Assembly: GCA_022605955.1 (NCBI GenBank)
Contig: JAKCOZ010000005.1
Coordinates: forward strand, 52,763,762 to 52,827,761
Direction of reading: 5' to 3'
From: Rallus limicola
Lineage: Eukaryota > Chordata > Aves > Gruiformes > Rallidae
DNA: 64,000 nucleotides
Part shown: in pieces, positions 1 through 12,728 of the stretch
How positions within the stretch are numbered: the stretch's first letter is position 1
Layout: each line of letters begins with the position of its first letter
Made by a program: the position numbers and the translations under genes
Notes under the pieces: model-generated
Database searches by the model: none
What the model was told of the DNA's origin: nothing
The model's input: only the letters and a program-made list of their open reading frames with translations

Positions 1-1762
1 ACCCAGATATGGATGGCTGCTGGGGGAGTTGGACATGTGGCTCTCCGAAGCCCAGTACTGAGACAGCACGGTTTATTTGCCTGCTCCCAGCAAGACCTAA
101 GGCACATCGCTTTGTGTAGGGGTTGTGGACCACAAAGGGAGAACTGGAATATTGGGAACACTGAGGGACCCTGCCAGCTCTTGTAATTATCTTATAATAA
201 TTTGCTTGCAAGCCCTCTAAGCTCTGCTACTCTTTTTGGAAACAATAAACTTTCACTGGGAAGCAGTGACACAGCTGTCTTTGTATGGAGATAGTTTTGA
301 AAGTCTGCATTCTTCTCTGCAAAGCATGAACTGCCAAAGTAGTGATAAATGGCTGTTTTCTTGGGGAAACCCTTTGGCTTCAGTGAGCTCAGATTGAGCC
401 CAAAGCTAATTTTCTAAGGAGCTGTGTGCATTAATCATTTCCAAAAAGATGGAACACAAACTCAGTGGAATTCTTGAGCCAGGCTGATTTTGATGGGGTT
501 TGGATTTTTTTTGGTGGGGAATCAGACTGTTTCACTAAATGGCATTTAACCAGGTTTCTGTATCCTCCAGATTCTGCTTGATATGGCAGCTGTCAGCTGA
601 AGAGGAGGCTTGGGTGAAATTACTGCTGAGATGCAACTTGGCCCCTTGTCCTGCAGAGGAATCAGTGTGGGCAGAAGCAGTGGTTGGGAGAGCTCTGCTG
701 CAACAGGCATGAGTGGAGCTTGTCCGAGCTTATTCCTGGTGGCTCTGGAGGCTGGAGAGGCCCCGTTGGTGTTCTCCAGTGGGTGTCCTGAACCTCCACC
801 AATCACTCTCTTGAGCGAAGTCCAACCTGGCCTCCACACCATCCTTGGTACAGCAGCTCTTGTAGGGTGGCAAATAGAGGAGGCAGCTTTGCTATTGTCT
901 TCTTACGTGTCTGTATGTAAGAAAACTTTGTCTTTCTCCATCTCGCCCCTCCATGCTGCTTGAAATGGGGCAGCAGTGCTGCACTGTCCAGTTCACGTAG
1001 CATGAAAGACAGATCAGGGATAAGCTCCTCACCCTAGTTGTCTCCAGAGGTCTTTGGTCATGTGAGGGTTGTACAGCTGTGATTCTTAACTGGAAGGGTG
1101 TGGAAGTTTGGCCTCTTTTGGGCATAGGAAAGGATGCTTTTTGAATAAAATCTGTACTTTTTTTCTCCCTCTGGTGACAAAGAGAAAATGTGTGAGGGTT
1201 CAAAACAGGTTTCAGTAGAGCTGGTGAGGACAAAGGGCTAAAATGATGTTTGAGTTGGATTTCAGTGGTTGCTTGTGTTTGCAAGGGGCAGTAACCCTGT
1301 GTGGATTGTCCCATGCAATCGATTGTCCCTTTTGCAATCAGGGACTCTCTTCAAGCCTCACCAACACCTCGTTAAGACAACAAACAAATAAAGCAGGTGT
1401 AATTGCTATCAAACACTGTCTTTGAGACATAGTGTGTGCTTCCAGCAGCCCTTGCCCTGCTAATAGGTGATCAAATACAGATAGCAAACTGAAATTTAAA
1501 CAAATGAAAAAAAAAAACCAAACCCAAACTGGCACTCTGGCACTGCGATTGGCAGGGCTATTAATCTCTAGATGTAAGCCAGCCTGGTAAGACAGCCCAC
1601 CTGATCCATGGACTTCACTTGTTTCCTCCAAGTGTTTCTTTAATTTCCGATAACAATTGCTCTGTGGGTTTTTTCATCTCGATCCCAGTCCAGAAATGGC
1701 GCAACGTGATTTCCTCATGCGGCCGCCACTGCTGCGAAGGCTTCTGCGTCACTGTTTCCTGT

Positions 1763-1799
1763 TGACTCAAATGCTCTTTTCTTACTTTTGCTGACGTCA
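1763..1799. promoter_or_regulatory. AP-1 and CRE motif pair (possible enhancer)
   Basis: A perfect AP-1 heptamer TGACTCA lies at 1763-1769 and a perfect palindromic CRE octamer TGACGTCA at 1792-1799, 29 bases apart start to start. About 40 bases upstream is a CpG-containing patch that includes the octamer GCGGCCGC at 1719-1726, unusual in this AT-rich, CpG-poor intron. The motifs are read directly. That they form an intronic regulatory element is inference, since both motifs also occur by chance. Confidence 0.35.
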
Positions 1800-4685
1800 A
1801 ACAGAGATAGAAGATAGGGGAGGATTTCTGAGCAATGCAAAATAGACAAATGGAAACGTAAGGATTCCAGTATTAAGCCCTGTCAAAAAAACACTCCAGC
1901 TTTCAACTCCTCCTAATTCTCCTTGGTAGAGCCCAAGAAAAGAGTCAAGTAACTCGAAGTCAGGTCAAATTTCAGAGTATCTGAACTATCTGCTCTTCCC
2001 AGATTTCCTTTTCCTGACCCTTATTTAAGCTATTTATTGACTCTGCCTGCTGCAAATTGTTGGGGTTGTTTTCTTTTTTTTTTGTTTTCTCTACAATACC
2101 ACTGTTTGTTTTATTTCTCAGTGATTCGTGGGAGGGTGGTTGGTCTTTGCAGTTTGACAAGCTGATAGCTTTGCATAGGAGTAAAAGTGGAAGACCTTGC
2201 TTGGCTCTTTGGCCACCCTTTGGGGACCAGAATCTTTAGTGTTGCTTTTTATAATACCCTTGCCAGGTATGTACCAGGCCAATATACAAATGCTGTGTTA
2301 TAAACAGGTATTAATACCATCCTGCTCTTCTGCAATCTCATGGGATTTCCAAATATTAGAAAAGTGGACAATTAGCTGGGCCTCTTTTTAAAAAATAAAT
2401 AAAAAATAAATTGGGTAGTAATTAAATAATCCGTATTTATGTTTGACCTGTGAAATGAGACCATGGGTGGAGGTGAGGCATTAGCTGTCACACTTCTGAG
2501 CACCATGTACCACATGCAATACTAGCTCAGGTTTGCAGTTAGTCTGAGGCAAGAGCTGTTTGTCACCAAAAAATGCTAATTCCATGTCAGCAGTGCTGTG
2601 AATCTTCAAACCAGCTGTTTCTGTGCTCACCTGAATGCTTGAGAAACAAGTAGTAATATCTTCCTTTAAGCATCACAGTATAGACAAGTACATCCACATG
2701 GGCTGTGGAGTTTTTCCAGTGCTGGAGAAGCAGGATGTGTATGTTTTGAGACAGGAAGAGTTAGATCTGTTTCCCTGAAGCTCACCTTTAAGGAAAGAGT
2801 AGAAAATATATGCGTGCTCACCTAACTGTATGCCTGTTTATACAAGCATATGTATTCCTTACATAAATACACACACAGACATCCCTCATCAGGTTGCTGG
2901 TAAATGAGATTACTTCCTGTTGAAGAGCTGGCAAGAGGGATTTCTTTTTTTAAGTATGGGCTTGAAGAGGTGTCTGGACAAGCTGGGCTAGATAAGCATG
3001 TGGAGAGATCAGCAAGGAAGGAGGCAGGAAAGAATGATAAAGAGATGTAAAAGCTGGCCCGACTGGCAAAGTAGAGGCAATATCTGTGCTGCAGCTGGAG
3101 GAAGGGTTGTCGAACAGGTAAGCACGGTGTAGTCAGACTCAGTTTAACTAACTGCAGTGAAGACGTGGCATTAGAGATCTGATGCAGGATGAAAAGCTGC
3201 TGGGGTGTTTGTGCTGACTGTGACCGCTGCCATGGACAAGCCAGCTTGGGTGTCTTTCAGCTGCCCTGTAATAAAGGCAGAGTGAAACAATGAAGTACTG
3301 CTGTTTATATGGGATGGAAATAGCCCTTAATGCACGGTCTTGGTGTGAAGCACAGTCCTATTGTGAGATTTCTGGGAACACATCTAGCTTAACTTCTGGA
3401 AGGAGCCTAGAAGGAGCCGTTGAGCAGAGCCCAGCATGGTGACAAGAAGCAAACTGTCCTCATCTGTAATGAGCTGTTTGCTTTCCTGCTCATGTCCAGA
3501 GAGGAATGAAAGGATTCCTGGGTGCTTTTCTTCTGCTATATGCATCTCAAGATGTTAACACCAGTAGTAATTTCAAGCTGGCTGGCTGCCAGAAAGCAGA
3601 GCATAACAATGCTTATCCTCTTAAACTTGGCAAGGGTTTAAAACTAGCTTGTAGATGATTAACATCAGACCTGGGAAGGGGTTCATGGGGAAAGAAGGGC
3701 AAATAGTACCATTAAAAGGTTGACTGGTCTCAACAGAATTGTATGCTTCTTTTTTTCCAGTCCGCTTGTTCCTGATAGTCAGAGTAAGACTGAAACAATC
3801 GATACTGAATGTCCTGAAACTAGGGTAAAGAGTTGAACTAGACTGCAACAATTCTAGGGTTTAGTTTTGTGACAAATCACTGCATGTCCTTCCTCTCACA
3901 ATTAAGCTAGCACCTCTTTTGCGCTCACTGAACCCATATCCAGACTGCTGAGCACGCAGCTGGAGCAAGTGCCTCCCTATCTGTAGACTGTTCTGCAAAC
4001 CAGAACAAAACAAAGAAAGAAAAAAGAAACCTCAGAGACCAGCAACTGTGGTTTATGAGCTGGATTTTATCAAACAGGTTGCTTTTCTGCCTAGCAGAAA
4101 CTTTAGTTTATATTTTGCCCTTATCAAGTCCTTCATTGGTTGAGGTCTCTGCAGGTTAATCAGAGTTGTGAGGAAAGCTGAAATCTGAGGGCTCAAAAAG
4201 TATCTGCTGGGCAAGTGTATGGCAGGAAATCACATTCTGGAAAACAACACACATACCCCAGAAATAGTGTCAGAATACCCTCGAGACAACATTGTCATTG
4301 CTGTTCCTGAGCCCTTGTGCTGCTGTGGTGGAGCTGCAGTCTGCGACCAGTCTGGTTTTGCACATTGTATTATAGAGCATCTTTCCCCAGAGATCAGAGG
4401 TGTTTAGTAGGGAGAAAATGACATTTTTACAGATTTCTCTTGTGCTCACTCAGCTCAGAGAGTGCTGTTGAAGGGAGATCATGCTCTGCTGGTTCAGGCT
4501 AAGGACAGTGTGGAGAAACCCAATGGGAGCTGGTTGGTGTTGAGCATTAACCTACTGATGTACCTGATCCAGAATTAATTTTGTGACTGGGGCAAAAATT
4601 CTGGGAGGAGTGCATGGCAAGTAGGTACTAACAGATCTTCCTGGTATTGACTTCATCTTTCCTGAAAAATTCAGGATTTTCCCTA

Positions 4686-4710
4686 CACCACCACCACCCC
4701 CCCCCCCCCC
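4686..4710. repeat. CCA repeat running into poly-C tract
   Basis: A short (CCA)n run passes directly into a C homopolymer of about 15 bases, roughly 120 bases upstream of the first visible PRKCH exon. It is a simple repeat, prone to slippage and to sequencing error in length. Confidence 0.8.
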
Positions 4711-4793
4711 AATGCCTTATGGGTCCTTAATCTGTTTTTGTCTGGGAGATAATAGTTTTACTTAAATTTTCCGAAGTCTGACAGAGGATATGA

Positions 4794-4988
<195 letters not shown>

Positions 4989-4999
4989 TGAGCTCTGCG

Positions 5000-5024
5000 T
5001 TCATTCATTCATTTTCATTCATTC
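5000..5024. repeat. TTCA tetranucleotide microsatellite
   Basis: Imperfect repeats of TTCA begin 12 bases inside the intron, just after the donor GTGAGC at 4988. The tract is short (about six units with one interruption). It may vary in length between individuals. Confidence 0.8.
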
Positions 5025-7241
5025 TCTTTGTCTGAATCCTATGGCTGAGATGATAGCTTGAGTTTTTTGCTCGAGTAACTGTTACTTGCAGCCCACCAGG
5101 AGCAAGTTGTCAGCTGGGATAAAAGCTCCACTTCCCCCCTGCACGTTGTCCAAGGTGCACCAGCTTCCAGGAAGGATTGACGTTTCTGGCTGTGGTATTG
5201 ACTACAGGCATAGTGACATGTGTGAGCACATAGAAAACCAGGTTTTCCTTCTGAGAAGCAGGGGCTAGATTTTGTGCTGGTGTCAGTTCGCACTGCTCTG
5301 TGTCTTTATCAGCCCAAGAACTGCCCCTTGTCTGCACCTGAGGTGGGCGTTAGCTGCTGACCGACAGAAGCCTCCCTCTGCTGCTCTGGGCCTGTCCTGC
5401 TGTCATAGAGCACATGTCAAACTGATGACAAAAAGAGGCATTAAGTGAGACCTTCCTAGACTTTTCTGGGAGGTAAATGCAAGGAGCTGTTGCTTTTGCT
5501 GCTGTGTGCCTTGTTATTTAAAGGCTAATATGTGCTGGTTACACCCAAGCCTCTTTGTTTCCCTGCATTAGCTACAGCCCGTGTTTAAACCCTGTTTGAC
5601 TTAACTATCCAGCCTCTCAGCTCAGCCACTAGAAGTCTTTGTCATTCCTGCCATGATCCTGCAGCAGGAGCTATAATGTCCCATCCGTGTCTGGCATCTG
5701 TGTTTGCAGCAGGATTGAAGCATCGTTGCCTCCCAGAATCAGCCTAGGTCTTGAGGCTGTTCTCAGGAAGCTGTTTCCCATACACAGTGTTTGGGGGTTT
5801 TGGGGTCATTCCTCTGTACTTAGAGGGGCAGTTTCGTTATATTTGTTCCTTTCTGTACTGCCAAAGCAATCCACTGTCAGCTCGAGCATTGAGGCATGGG
5901 CCTGCATGGATCAGGCAGCCAGTCTGCTTTGCAGAGGTCTCTCTGACCGAGGTGGCAGTTCGACCAGCATTCTCCTATGTAAACCAGAGGTGAGCAAGAC
6001 CTGTTCTGGGGTGGAAGAGGACATCAAGAGCAGGGAGATGTCAGCACTGAGGCAGTCTGGTTGCACAGGAAGGTGACTTTCTGAATGCTTTGCAGTGCAC
6101 CTCTGGCATCCTCTTGCCCAGAGCACTGGAAAGGGGAAGTCAGTTGTTTTCTTTGGAATACTGTTACCTGGGTTCCAGCAGCAAGGATGCGTATTTGGGT
6201 ATGGTCTGCTGTAGCCCTGCTCAGTTCTACTTACGGCATGGCAGCACTGCAAAGAGTAACATCAACTCTCTCTTTTTGCTGCTTGATTATGGTTGTACAG
6301 CTGAGACCCAAGCTGGGTCCAGGATGGGACCAGTTCCAACCCCAGTCATGCTCTGTTAGTACTGTTTCAGACTGTGGGTTGGGCCAAATGCCATTTGGTT
6401 TGGGGCTTTGCCTAGTTTAAGCCAGCCAGTGCAGCCCTGTATTTAGTAGTGCAGCTTCCCATATCAGATAAACCCTGGTTTGAACACACTAAAACCAGAA
6501 TAGCTGAGGGCTAAAGTGGTCGAAGGGTTGGGGGCTGTGTGGGGGACACTTTCCTATATGACAGTGAAATGATAGGCTAAATCAAGCAAATGCAACTTCT
6601 CTTTCTCTTCCTGGCTTAAGCTCTAGTAAGAAACAGATGGTCAGGTGAGGACAGAGAATGTTAAATTATTTTTAAGTATGAAATCATATGATATATGTGG
6701 CATGGTGAAATAGAGAAGGAGTGTAATTTTAATATTCTCTGGGTCCTGAGAGTATGAAAATTGCTAGTGATATATACTGTATGTATTGACCTTCTAAAGC
6801 ACTCTGATTGTCTGCATAGAATAGCAAATCTCCTTACCCTGCAGCTGGATTTCAGTTTAATTCTTCCCTTGTGGATAATGCCAGCCGCTGAAGAGAGACC
6901 CTGCCAGATAATTACGCAAATGACATTATCCTTAAAATAGTGACATCCAGTAGTTATTGTCAATCATTCAGCAGCAAAATTGTGTGTATAATGTAATGCC
7001 ACTGCGTTTACAGCTTGTCCTGTCCCTCCCAGCCTGCTGCTTGTCACAGGGCAGGAGTAATCGATCCCTCTGGGTTTTGGCACTCTTCAAGTGCTGCCGT
7101 ATTTCATGATAGAAACTGGAGGAGTAATTGAAAAGCTCCTTGAACAACTGCACGAGCTTTGATCTTGTTGGAAAACTGGTTGAACCATGGAGTCAGGTAG
7201 CTTCGGCTGCACGGGTCAGATTTGGGGGGGGGATGACTTGA

Positions 7242-7264
7242 TTTTTTTTTTTTTTTTTTTTTTT
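7242..7264. repeat. T homopolymer, 23 bases
   Basis: An uninterrupted run of T follows a G8 run at 7213-7222. No retroposed gene body was recognised on either side, so I treat it as a simple repeat rather than the reversed tail of a retrocopy. Confidence 0.85.
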
Positions 7265-7865
7265 AAATTAATTGGGGTGACTGTTCTGGAAGATATATGA
7301 GGAGAGAGCTGCTGGCTGCAGCTGTACTGAGCAGAGGTTGTTTCTGTCAGGTCATGGACATCAGGCTGCAGGTTGGAACGAGTTACTCAAGGGAATCACT
7401 GCACTTGCATAAGAGGGGTTGGTGATTTTAGGATCAGAATGTGAGTGCTTGCTTAGGAAGCTGGGAGCAGCGGGGAGAGACACCAGGAAAAGCCTGACCA
7501 GTGTTTTGCCACAAGCTGTTTAATGTGCCTCTTCTTTATAGATTCCCGGGGTCAAAGGCTGGCCTGGAGAGTTCCTGGCCTAGAATACCCTGGGCTGCTT
7601 CTTTCTCTTCTGGGCTAAACTTAGACATAGTAGTACTGTATTTTTATTTGCCCCCTTCAATATTAAGCAATTCATGTGCCCAAACAGTGAGCATTCACCC
7701 AGTAAGTCAAGTTGCTTATGCCACAGCCCAAAAGCTGGGTCTTCTTTCCTTTGAAATGCCAGAGAGACCTGAGAGCCAGCACTGAAAGTTCATTGAGAAG
7801 TAGCTGAAATGTGTCACTTCAGCCTGGGGTGACAACACTGGCAACAGCTAAAATCAGGTGTTTAT

Positions 7866-8205
7866 TCATAGAATCCTAGAATCTCCTGAGTTGGAAGGGA
7901 CCCATAAGGATCATCGAGTCCAATTCCTGGCTCCACACAGGGCCAGCCAAGTCAGAGCATGGGACTGAGGGCATCGTCCAGATGCTTCTTGACCTCAGCA
8001 TAGCTCGGTGCAGTGACCACTTCCCTGGGGAGCCTGTTGCAGCGCCCAACCCCCCTCTCAGTAAAGAACCTCTTCCTGACATCCAACCTAAACCTTCCCG
8101 GTCACAGCTTCATACCATTCCCTCCACTTCTATCCCTGGTCACTAAAGAGAGGAGATCTGCCCCTTTGCTCCCTCTCACCAGGAAGCCACAGACCATATT
8201 CCTTT
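7866..8205 (-). mobile_element. CR1 LINE 3' fragment, antisense to PRKCH
   Basis: The left edge begins with CATAGAATCCTAGAATC, the reverse complement of the ATTCTATGATTCTATG-type 3' end of avian CR1. It is followed by GTTGGAAGGGACCC and the conserved blocks expected when CR1 is read backwards (CCTGGGGAGCCTGTTGCAG-like, AACCTCTTCCTGACATCCAA-like, then a GGTCACTAAAGAGAGGAGAT-like block). The copy is 5'-truncated, as nearly all CR1 copies are, and carries no intact reading frame. The 3' edge of the element is well placed; the other end is approximate. Confidence 0.9.
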
Positions 8206-11200
8206 TCTGGCCACAGGTGCGCAGTTTGACATGGCCATGGCACAGTATTTCTGCAGTCGCTACTGTGACTCTGTAAGAATGAAGTTCTCGAGGCACATGG
8301 TGTATTTGAGGTTATATGTGACACTTGGCCATCAAAACCAGGCTTCCTGCTGGATGGTGCTGTCATAGCATGCTTCTTGTGACTCAAGTGACATTTCAGT
8401 ACGTTCACTTATCACTTCGAGGAATGTCTGCTTTCGGTTACTAAGTGCTGGCCAGAACAGGAGTCCCATAAACTTATGTGTGTATAGTTGGGGCTTTTTT
8501 AAAAGAGATGTTTCAGTTTCACAGATTTATTTTTGAACTATTTTTCTTTTGAAGCACCTCAAAGGAGAGATTGTTCTCTGGCCTTATCAAAGAAGCATCT
8601 CTGTCTTGCCTTAAGCTGAGGTTTAGCTGTCAACTCAGCAGTGCCTGCTTCCTGAAAAATTGTTGACAGGTATAGTATGATTCCTTATCCTGTCACACGG
8701 GGGTAGGACTGGGATGAATGCACCCATGTTAAAGCAAGCTTTTCAACGTGTCAAATCATAGTGTATCACACACGCCATGGAGGAGTAGGGCCAGGACATA
8801 TTTGGGATCAGCTCTTGCTGTATGTTGCCAGGAAAAGGTTAGGTGATAATCAAAGCTATTGTAGATAAAATCTTTGCTCACAGGGCAGTATTCTTGCACT
8901 GCTGCTTTCTTTACACTTGCTTCTAAAGGAAAATAGTACATGGGGTCCTGTTGCAGGTAGGTAGGGTGGTTTGTGATTTTTATCTGAAGATGGTATGTGC
9001 TATTTTTCTTGAGGTAGCTCTTCTCAACTTTCAGTTCCCAGTTCAGCCATTCCCAGGATAGGGGAAGCATATTTTGGCTTCTGTGCATGCTAGAAACAAA
9101 ACAAATCAGCATGCACATTTGAGCAGTATTAGATTGCACGGTGGCTTACTCAATGCAAGTGAGCCAGTCTACTCAGAGTCTTCTAAGAAGCAAAAAGATA
9201 ATAAGTTATTATAAGGGTGTATTTTAAAAGTTGGAGTTTCCTTTCCATGTAGTATTACTGTCAGGATGGCTGGTCTGCCCTGCAGCCCTCAAATTCAAAC
9301 CTGTGCATAGGTTGATGTACAGCTCTGCTGGTGGATATGTCTACTTGCCACGATTGCCTATATGGTGTCCCTCAATAGAGGCATCTACCTGCATAATGAG
9401 AACAAATGCAAATGTTTTCTTAAATTTGGTTGTTGTGGGGTGGGTTTTTTTGGCAGAGGAGGGGGCCTAGGGGTTTGCCCTGCAGACTTTTTGTGTTTCA
9501 TAAAGATAACAGCCTTTGTACAGGCAACATGGAGCAATCACCCAACCTAATGGCATGGTCTTGATTTTTATGACAAACTTTCTTTCTCTCCCTCTATAAA
9601 TGTGTCAGACTATGCGGCATGTGATGTGTGGCTGAGGTGGTCACTTTTCAGAACAGGTCTCCACTACTGGCAGAGGTGATACAGTGTATGTACATGGTAA
9701 CGTATCTCAACGAGTTGTGGTTTAGCTGTACCTGGAAGCAGAGGCAGTGTCACCTTTACACCCGATGTTTACACCCAATGCTGGTTTTGCCATCCCTGGG
9801 TATGGAGTTGGATAGCAGAGAGAGATACGGTGACCCAACCCACACTGCTTGGCACAGCACAGTGGCAGACACCTGATTAAGGGTATAGATAGTGTAGCAT
9901 GTGGGTAATAGAGCTCATCAAGAGCCAGACAAGCTGAAAGACTGGGCTAGAGAGCTTGCAAGAAGGACTGGTTGTTGGCTATCTGAAGAGCATTGTTTTT
10001 ATCCTGAGGGCTTGCACTAATTAGCTTATCCCACTGCCTTTGTGTCTGTATTGATATTTCCAGTGCAACCAGACCTCCTAGATATGCTCAGGGTCTGCTT
10101 GTGCTCCATCGTGCCTCTCGCGGTGGGATGGTGTGCAGAGTCCTCACGCACTGATGTGGCACCAGCCACCGAGATAAAAAGCAGCAAACTATTCAGCGTG
10201 TCCTGTAACTTCTCTGTCTAATAGGATGCATGGTTCCTTTAGAAGGTAAAAGATAATTATACAGTTATCCAAATGAGAGCATGATCTTACCCTGGGGCTG
10301 AACACTAGCTCTTAGGGAAAATATGCTGGGCTCATTCACAGCAAGTGTTTACTTTTCTGTGTGTTATCTGAAAGCATCACCTTCATGTTGTGTGGTGCTC
10401 TGCATGACAAGGAAAAGCTTGGCTTCCTCTGGGATCTGGAAACATTGCTGGATACTGGCCAGGTCTCTGAAATCATCACCTTTCCTTGGTGTAGGAGACC
10501 CCTCATGTCTGCAGCTCATGACTGTTGGCTTTTATGGGGAACTGAGTTTTTTGCAACAGGTTAATTCCCTGCCAATCCAAACAATAAGCCTGTGACTCTA
10601 GGAGGAAGGTTTACACAAGCCTGTTACAGAGACCAGTTTTGCTGGAAAGACTCTTGTTAACTGAAACAACACTCAAGTTTCTTTCAGCAATATCAATTAA
10701 AAACTGCATGCTGACAACAGGAGCTGAATGCCTTTCCTAATTACACATAGCCACTGTTAACACAGCAACCCTTGCTAGTGCAGTTTGCTTCTTCCATGGG
10801 CCAAGACATTGTCGACATGGGATCCCTCATGTTCTCTCTCTGTCGTTCTTTGGACGTTTTTAATGACAACTGGTGATTTTGTTTATTCTCATCTCATGCC
10901 CTTTTTCACATCTGGAGCCAGATCTTGTTTCCCCCAGGCTTTCCCCAGGGAGGTAGATTAGCAGTTCAGCTGGATCTGGGAGTGATACTAGCAGTGCCTG
11001 GCAAGGCAGACTGGCTGGCTGGAGGGGTTATTCAGGGATTACCACTGCTCTCCTTAGGTGCTATGCACAGCTTTGTTTTCTTAACAAACAGAGATAAATC
11101 TTTTGTTTAGTAGGTGTTTTTAAGCTTTTCTGAAAAATTTTGCTCAAATGTGCTACGGTAGATGGATGAGTAGGTAGGGAGTCTTTGCTGTATTTGATGT

Positions 11201-12389
11201 CTGCCTCTTCCCCGTGCTGATTTGGCTACCTGTGGGCAGAGGCATGATGTTTGCAGAGGAAAGGGCAGCAAAAATGCTCAGCCAGTGCCAAAACTGGTGC
11301 AAGTCTTCACTCTGTGGGACCTGGTCCCTGTTACTTTGAGACCTGGATTCAGGATTGCTCCTAGACTCGGTGCTTTCCTGCACTGGGGCCCTGAAGGTAA
11401 GAGTAAGGTATGTGTATAAGCAAAACAAAGAGAAGGATTTGTTATGAGAACAGCAGAAAGAATGAAATATAAGCTGATTTTACGGTGAACAAGTGAAGCA
11501 AATCAGCTAAAAGCTGCAGCTTGGCACAGAGTAGCATACCAACAGCCCTGTCCCTACAGCTGCTTCGTGCAGAAGGTAAATTTTCATTCTGGAAATGCAT
11601 CATTCAGCTTTAGAAAATACAAAGGAATGTCTCATAGGGTCAGGAGTGTAGTTGTGCCTGTGGATATCTTATTTGACAGTCAACAGCTCACGTAGAGTGA
11701 TTTGTGCTTCTAGACAGGGCATCTTCCACTCCAGAGTGGTTGTTGCATGCTTGCAAGCTGGGCTCTTTTACAGCCTCTGGCATGCAGTGTTTAAAGTGCT
11801 GTTTCTCTGCACTTGATCAAATGGAAAGTGCAGAGAGAAAAACCCAGCCTCTCACGTTTCTATGTCATGTTTAATCAGTCACTGTGCAGGACAGTTTTGG
11901 CCTGATTTACAGTTATGCTTACGAAGAGCAGTCCTGTTTTGAGTTCCACATATCAGATCTCTGTGCCCCATTGACTCCACTGTGTATAGTCTGGGAACTT
12001 TAATGCAACTTTCCACATGACTAAGGACTACTGAATAGCCTGCAGAAGTTATTGGCTCTGCTAGTGTCTACTTTTCCTTTATGGTTATTTAAAGGGATTG
12101 ATTTGAAACCTGCAAACCCTGCACATGATGAGTTTGTATAAATCATTAAAAGCCAGGGCTCCAAGGGGCTTCGGGAGTTTCTCTACTTCATCCCCCTGCC
12201 CCACAGCTGGATAACCTTTATCTAAACCAAAGTCTCTCATACTTTTGCTCTTCTCCTTTGGTGAGGTCATTAGACTTACGTGTAATAACTTGTGTACCGT
12301 GCTCTTGAGGGCACAGACTCATCTACTGAATGTTTGAAGTGAGAGCCTGTTGTTAGTTGGGAATACTGGTACTGGTGCAGTAGAAATAA

Positions 12390-12442
12390 GGAATACTGGT
12401 CAACTGTGGAGGGGAAAGGAATACTGCTCATCCGTGGAGGGG
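12390..12442. repeat. Imperfect tandem repeat, 25-bp unit at 28-bp spacing
   Basis: Copies at 12390-12414 and 12418-12442 both start GGAATACTG and end GTGGAGGGG, matching at 22 of 25 positions. A partial third copy, GGAATACTGGT, starts near 12359. It looks like a small degenerate minisatellite. Confidence 0.75.
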
Positions 12443-12711
12443 TTAAGTTATTAGACCTGACTTGTGTTCTGTCACTCTTTTTGTGACTAATACATACTTA
12501 TGGAGGCATTTCAAAATAAGCAAGCATGTAGATGTGATTTAAGGAATAGCTATGTGTAACGATTGCCAACAAGTTCTTAAAGAAAGGAGGCCAGAATTAG
12601 GCTCAATCTTTAAGTCTCAAAGCACCTGGGAATATTTAAATTATAACTTCTGAAACTAAGAAACCTTTCTACAAAAACACCAGTTTTCTGCCTTTTCTGC
12701 CTTCTTTACTC

Positions 12712-12728
12712 TTTTTTTTTTTTTTTTT
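12712..12728. repeat. T homopolymer, 17 bases
   Basis: An uninterrupted T run in the large intron, with pyrimidine-rich sequence before it. No associated element was recognised. Confidence 0.8.
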
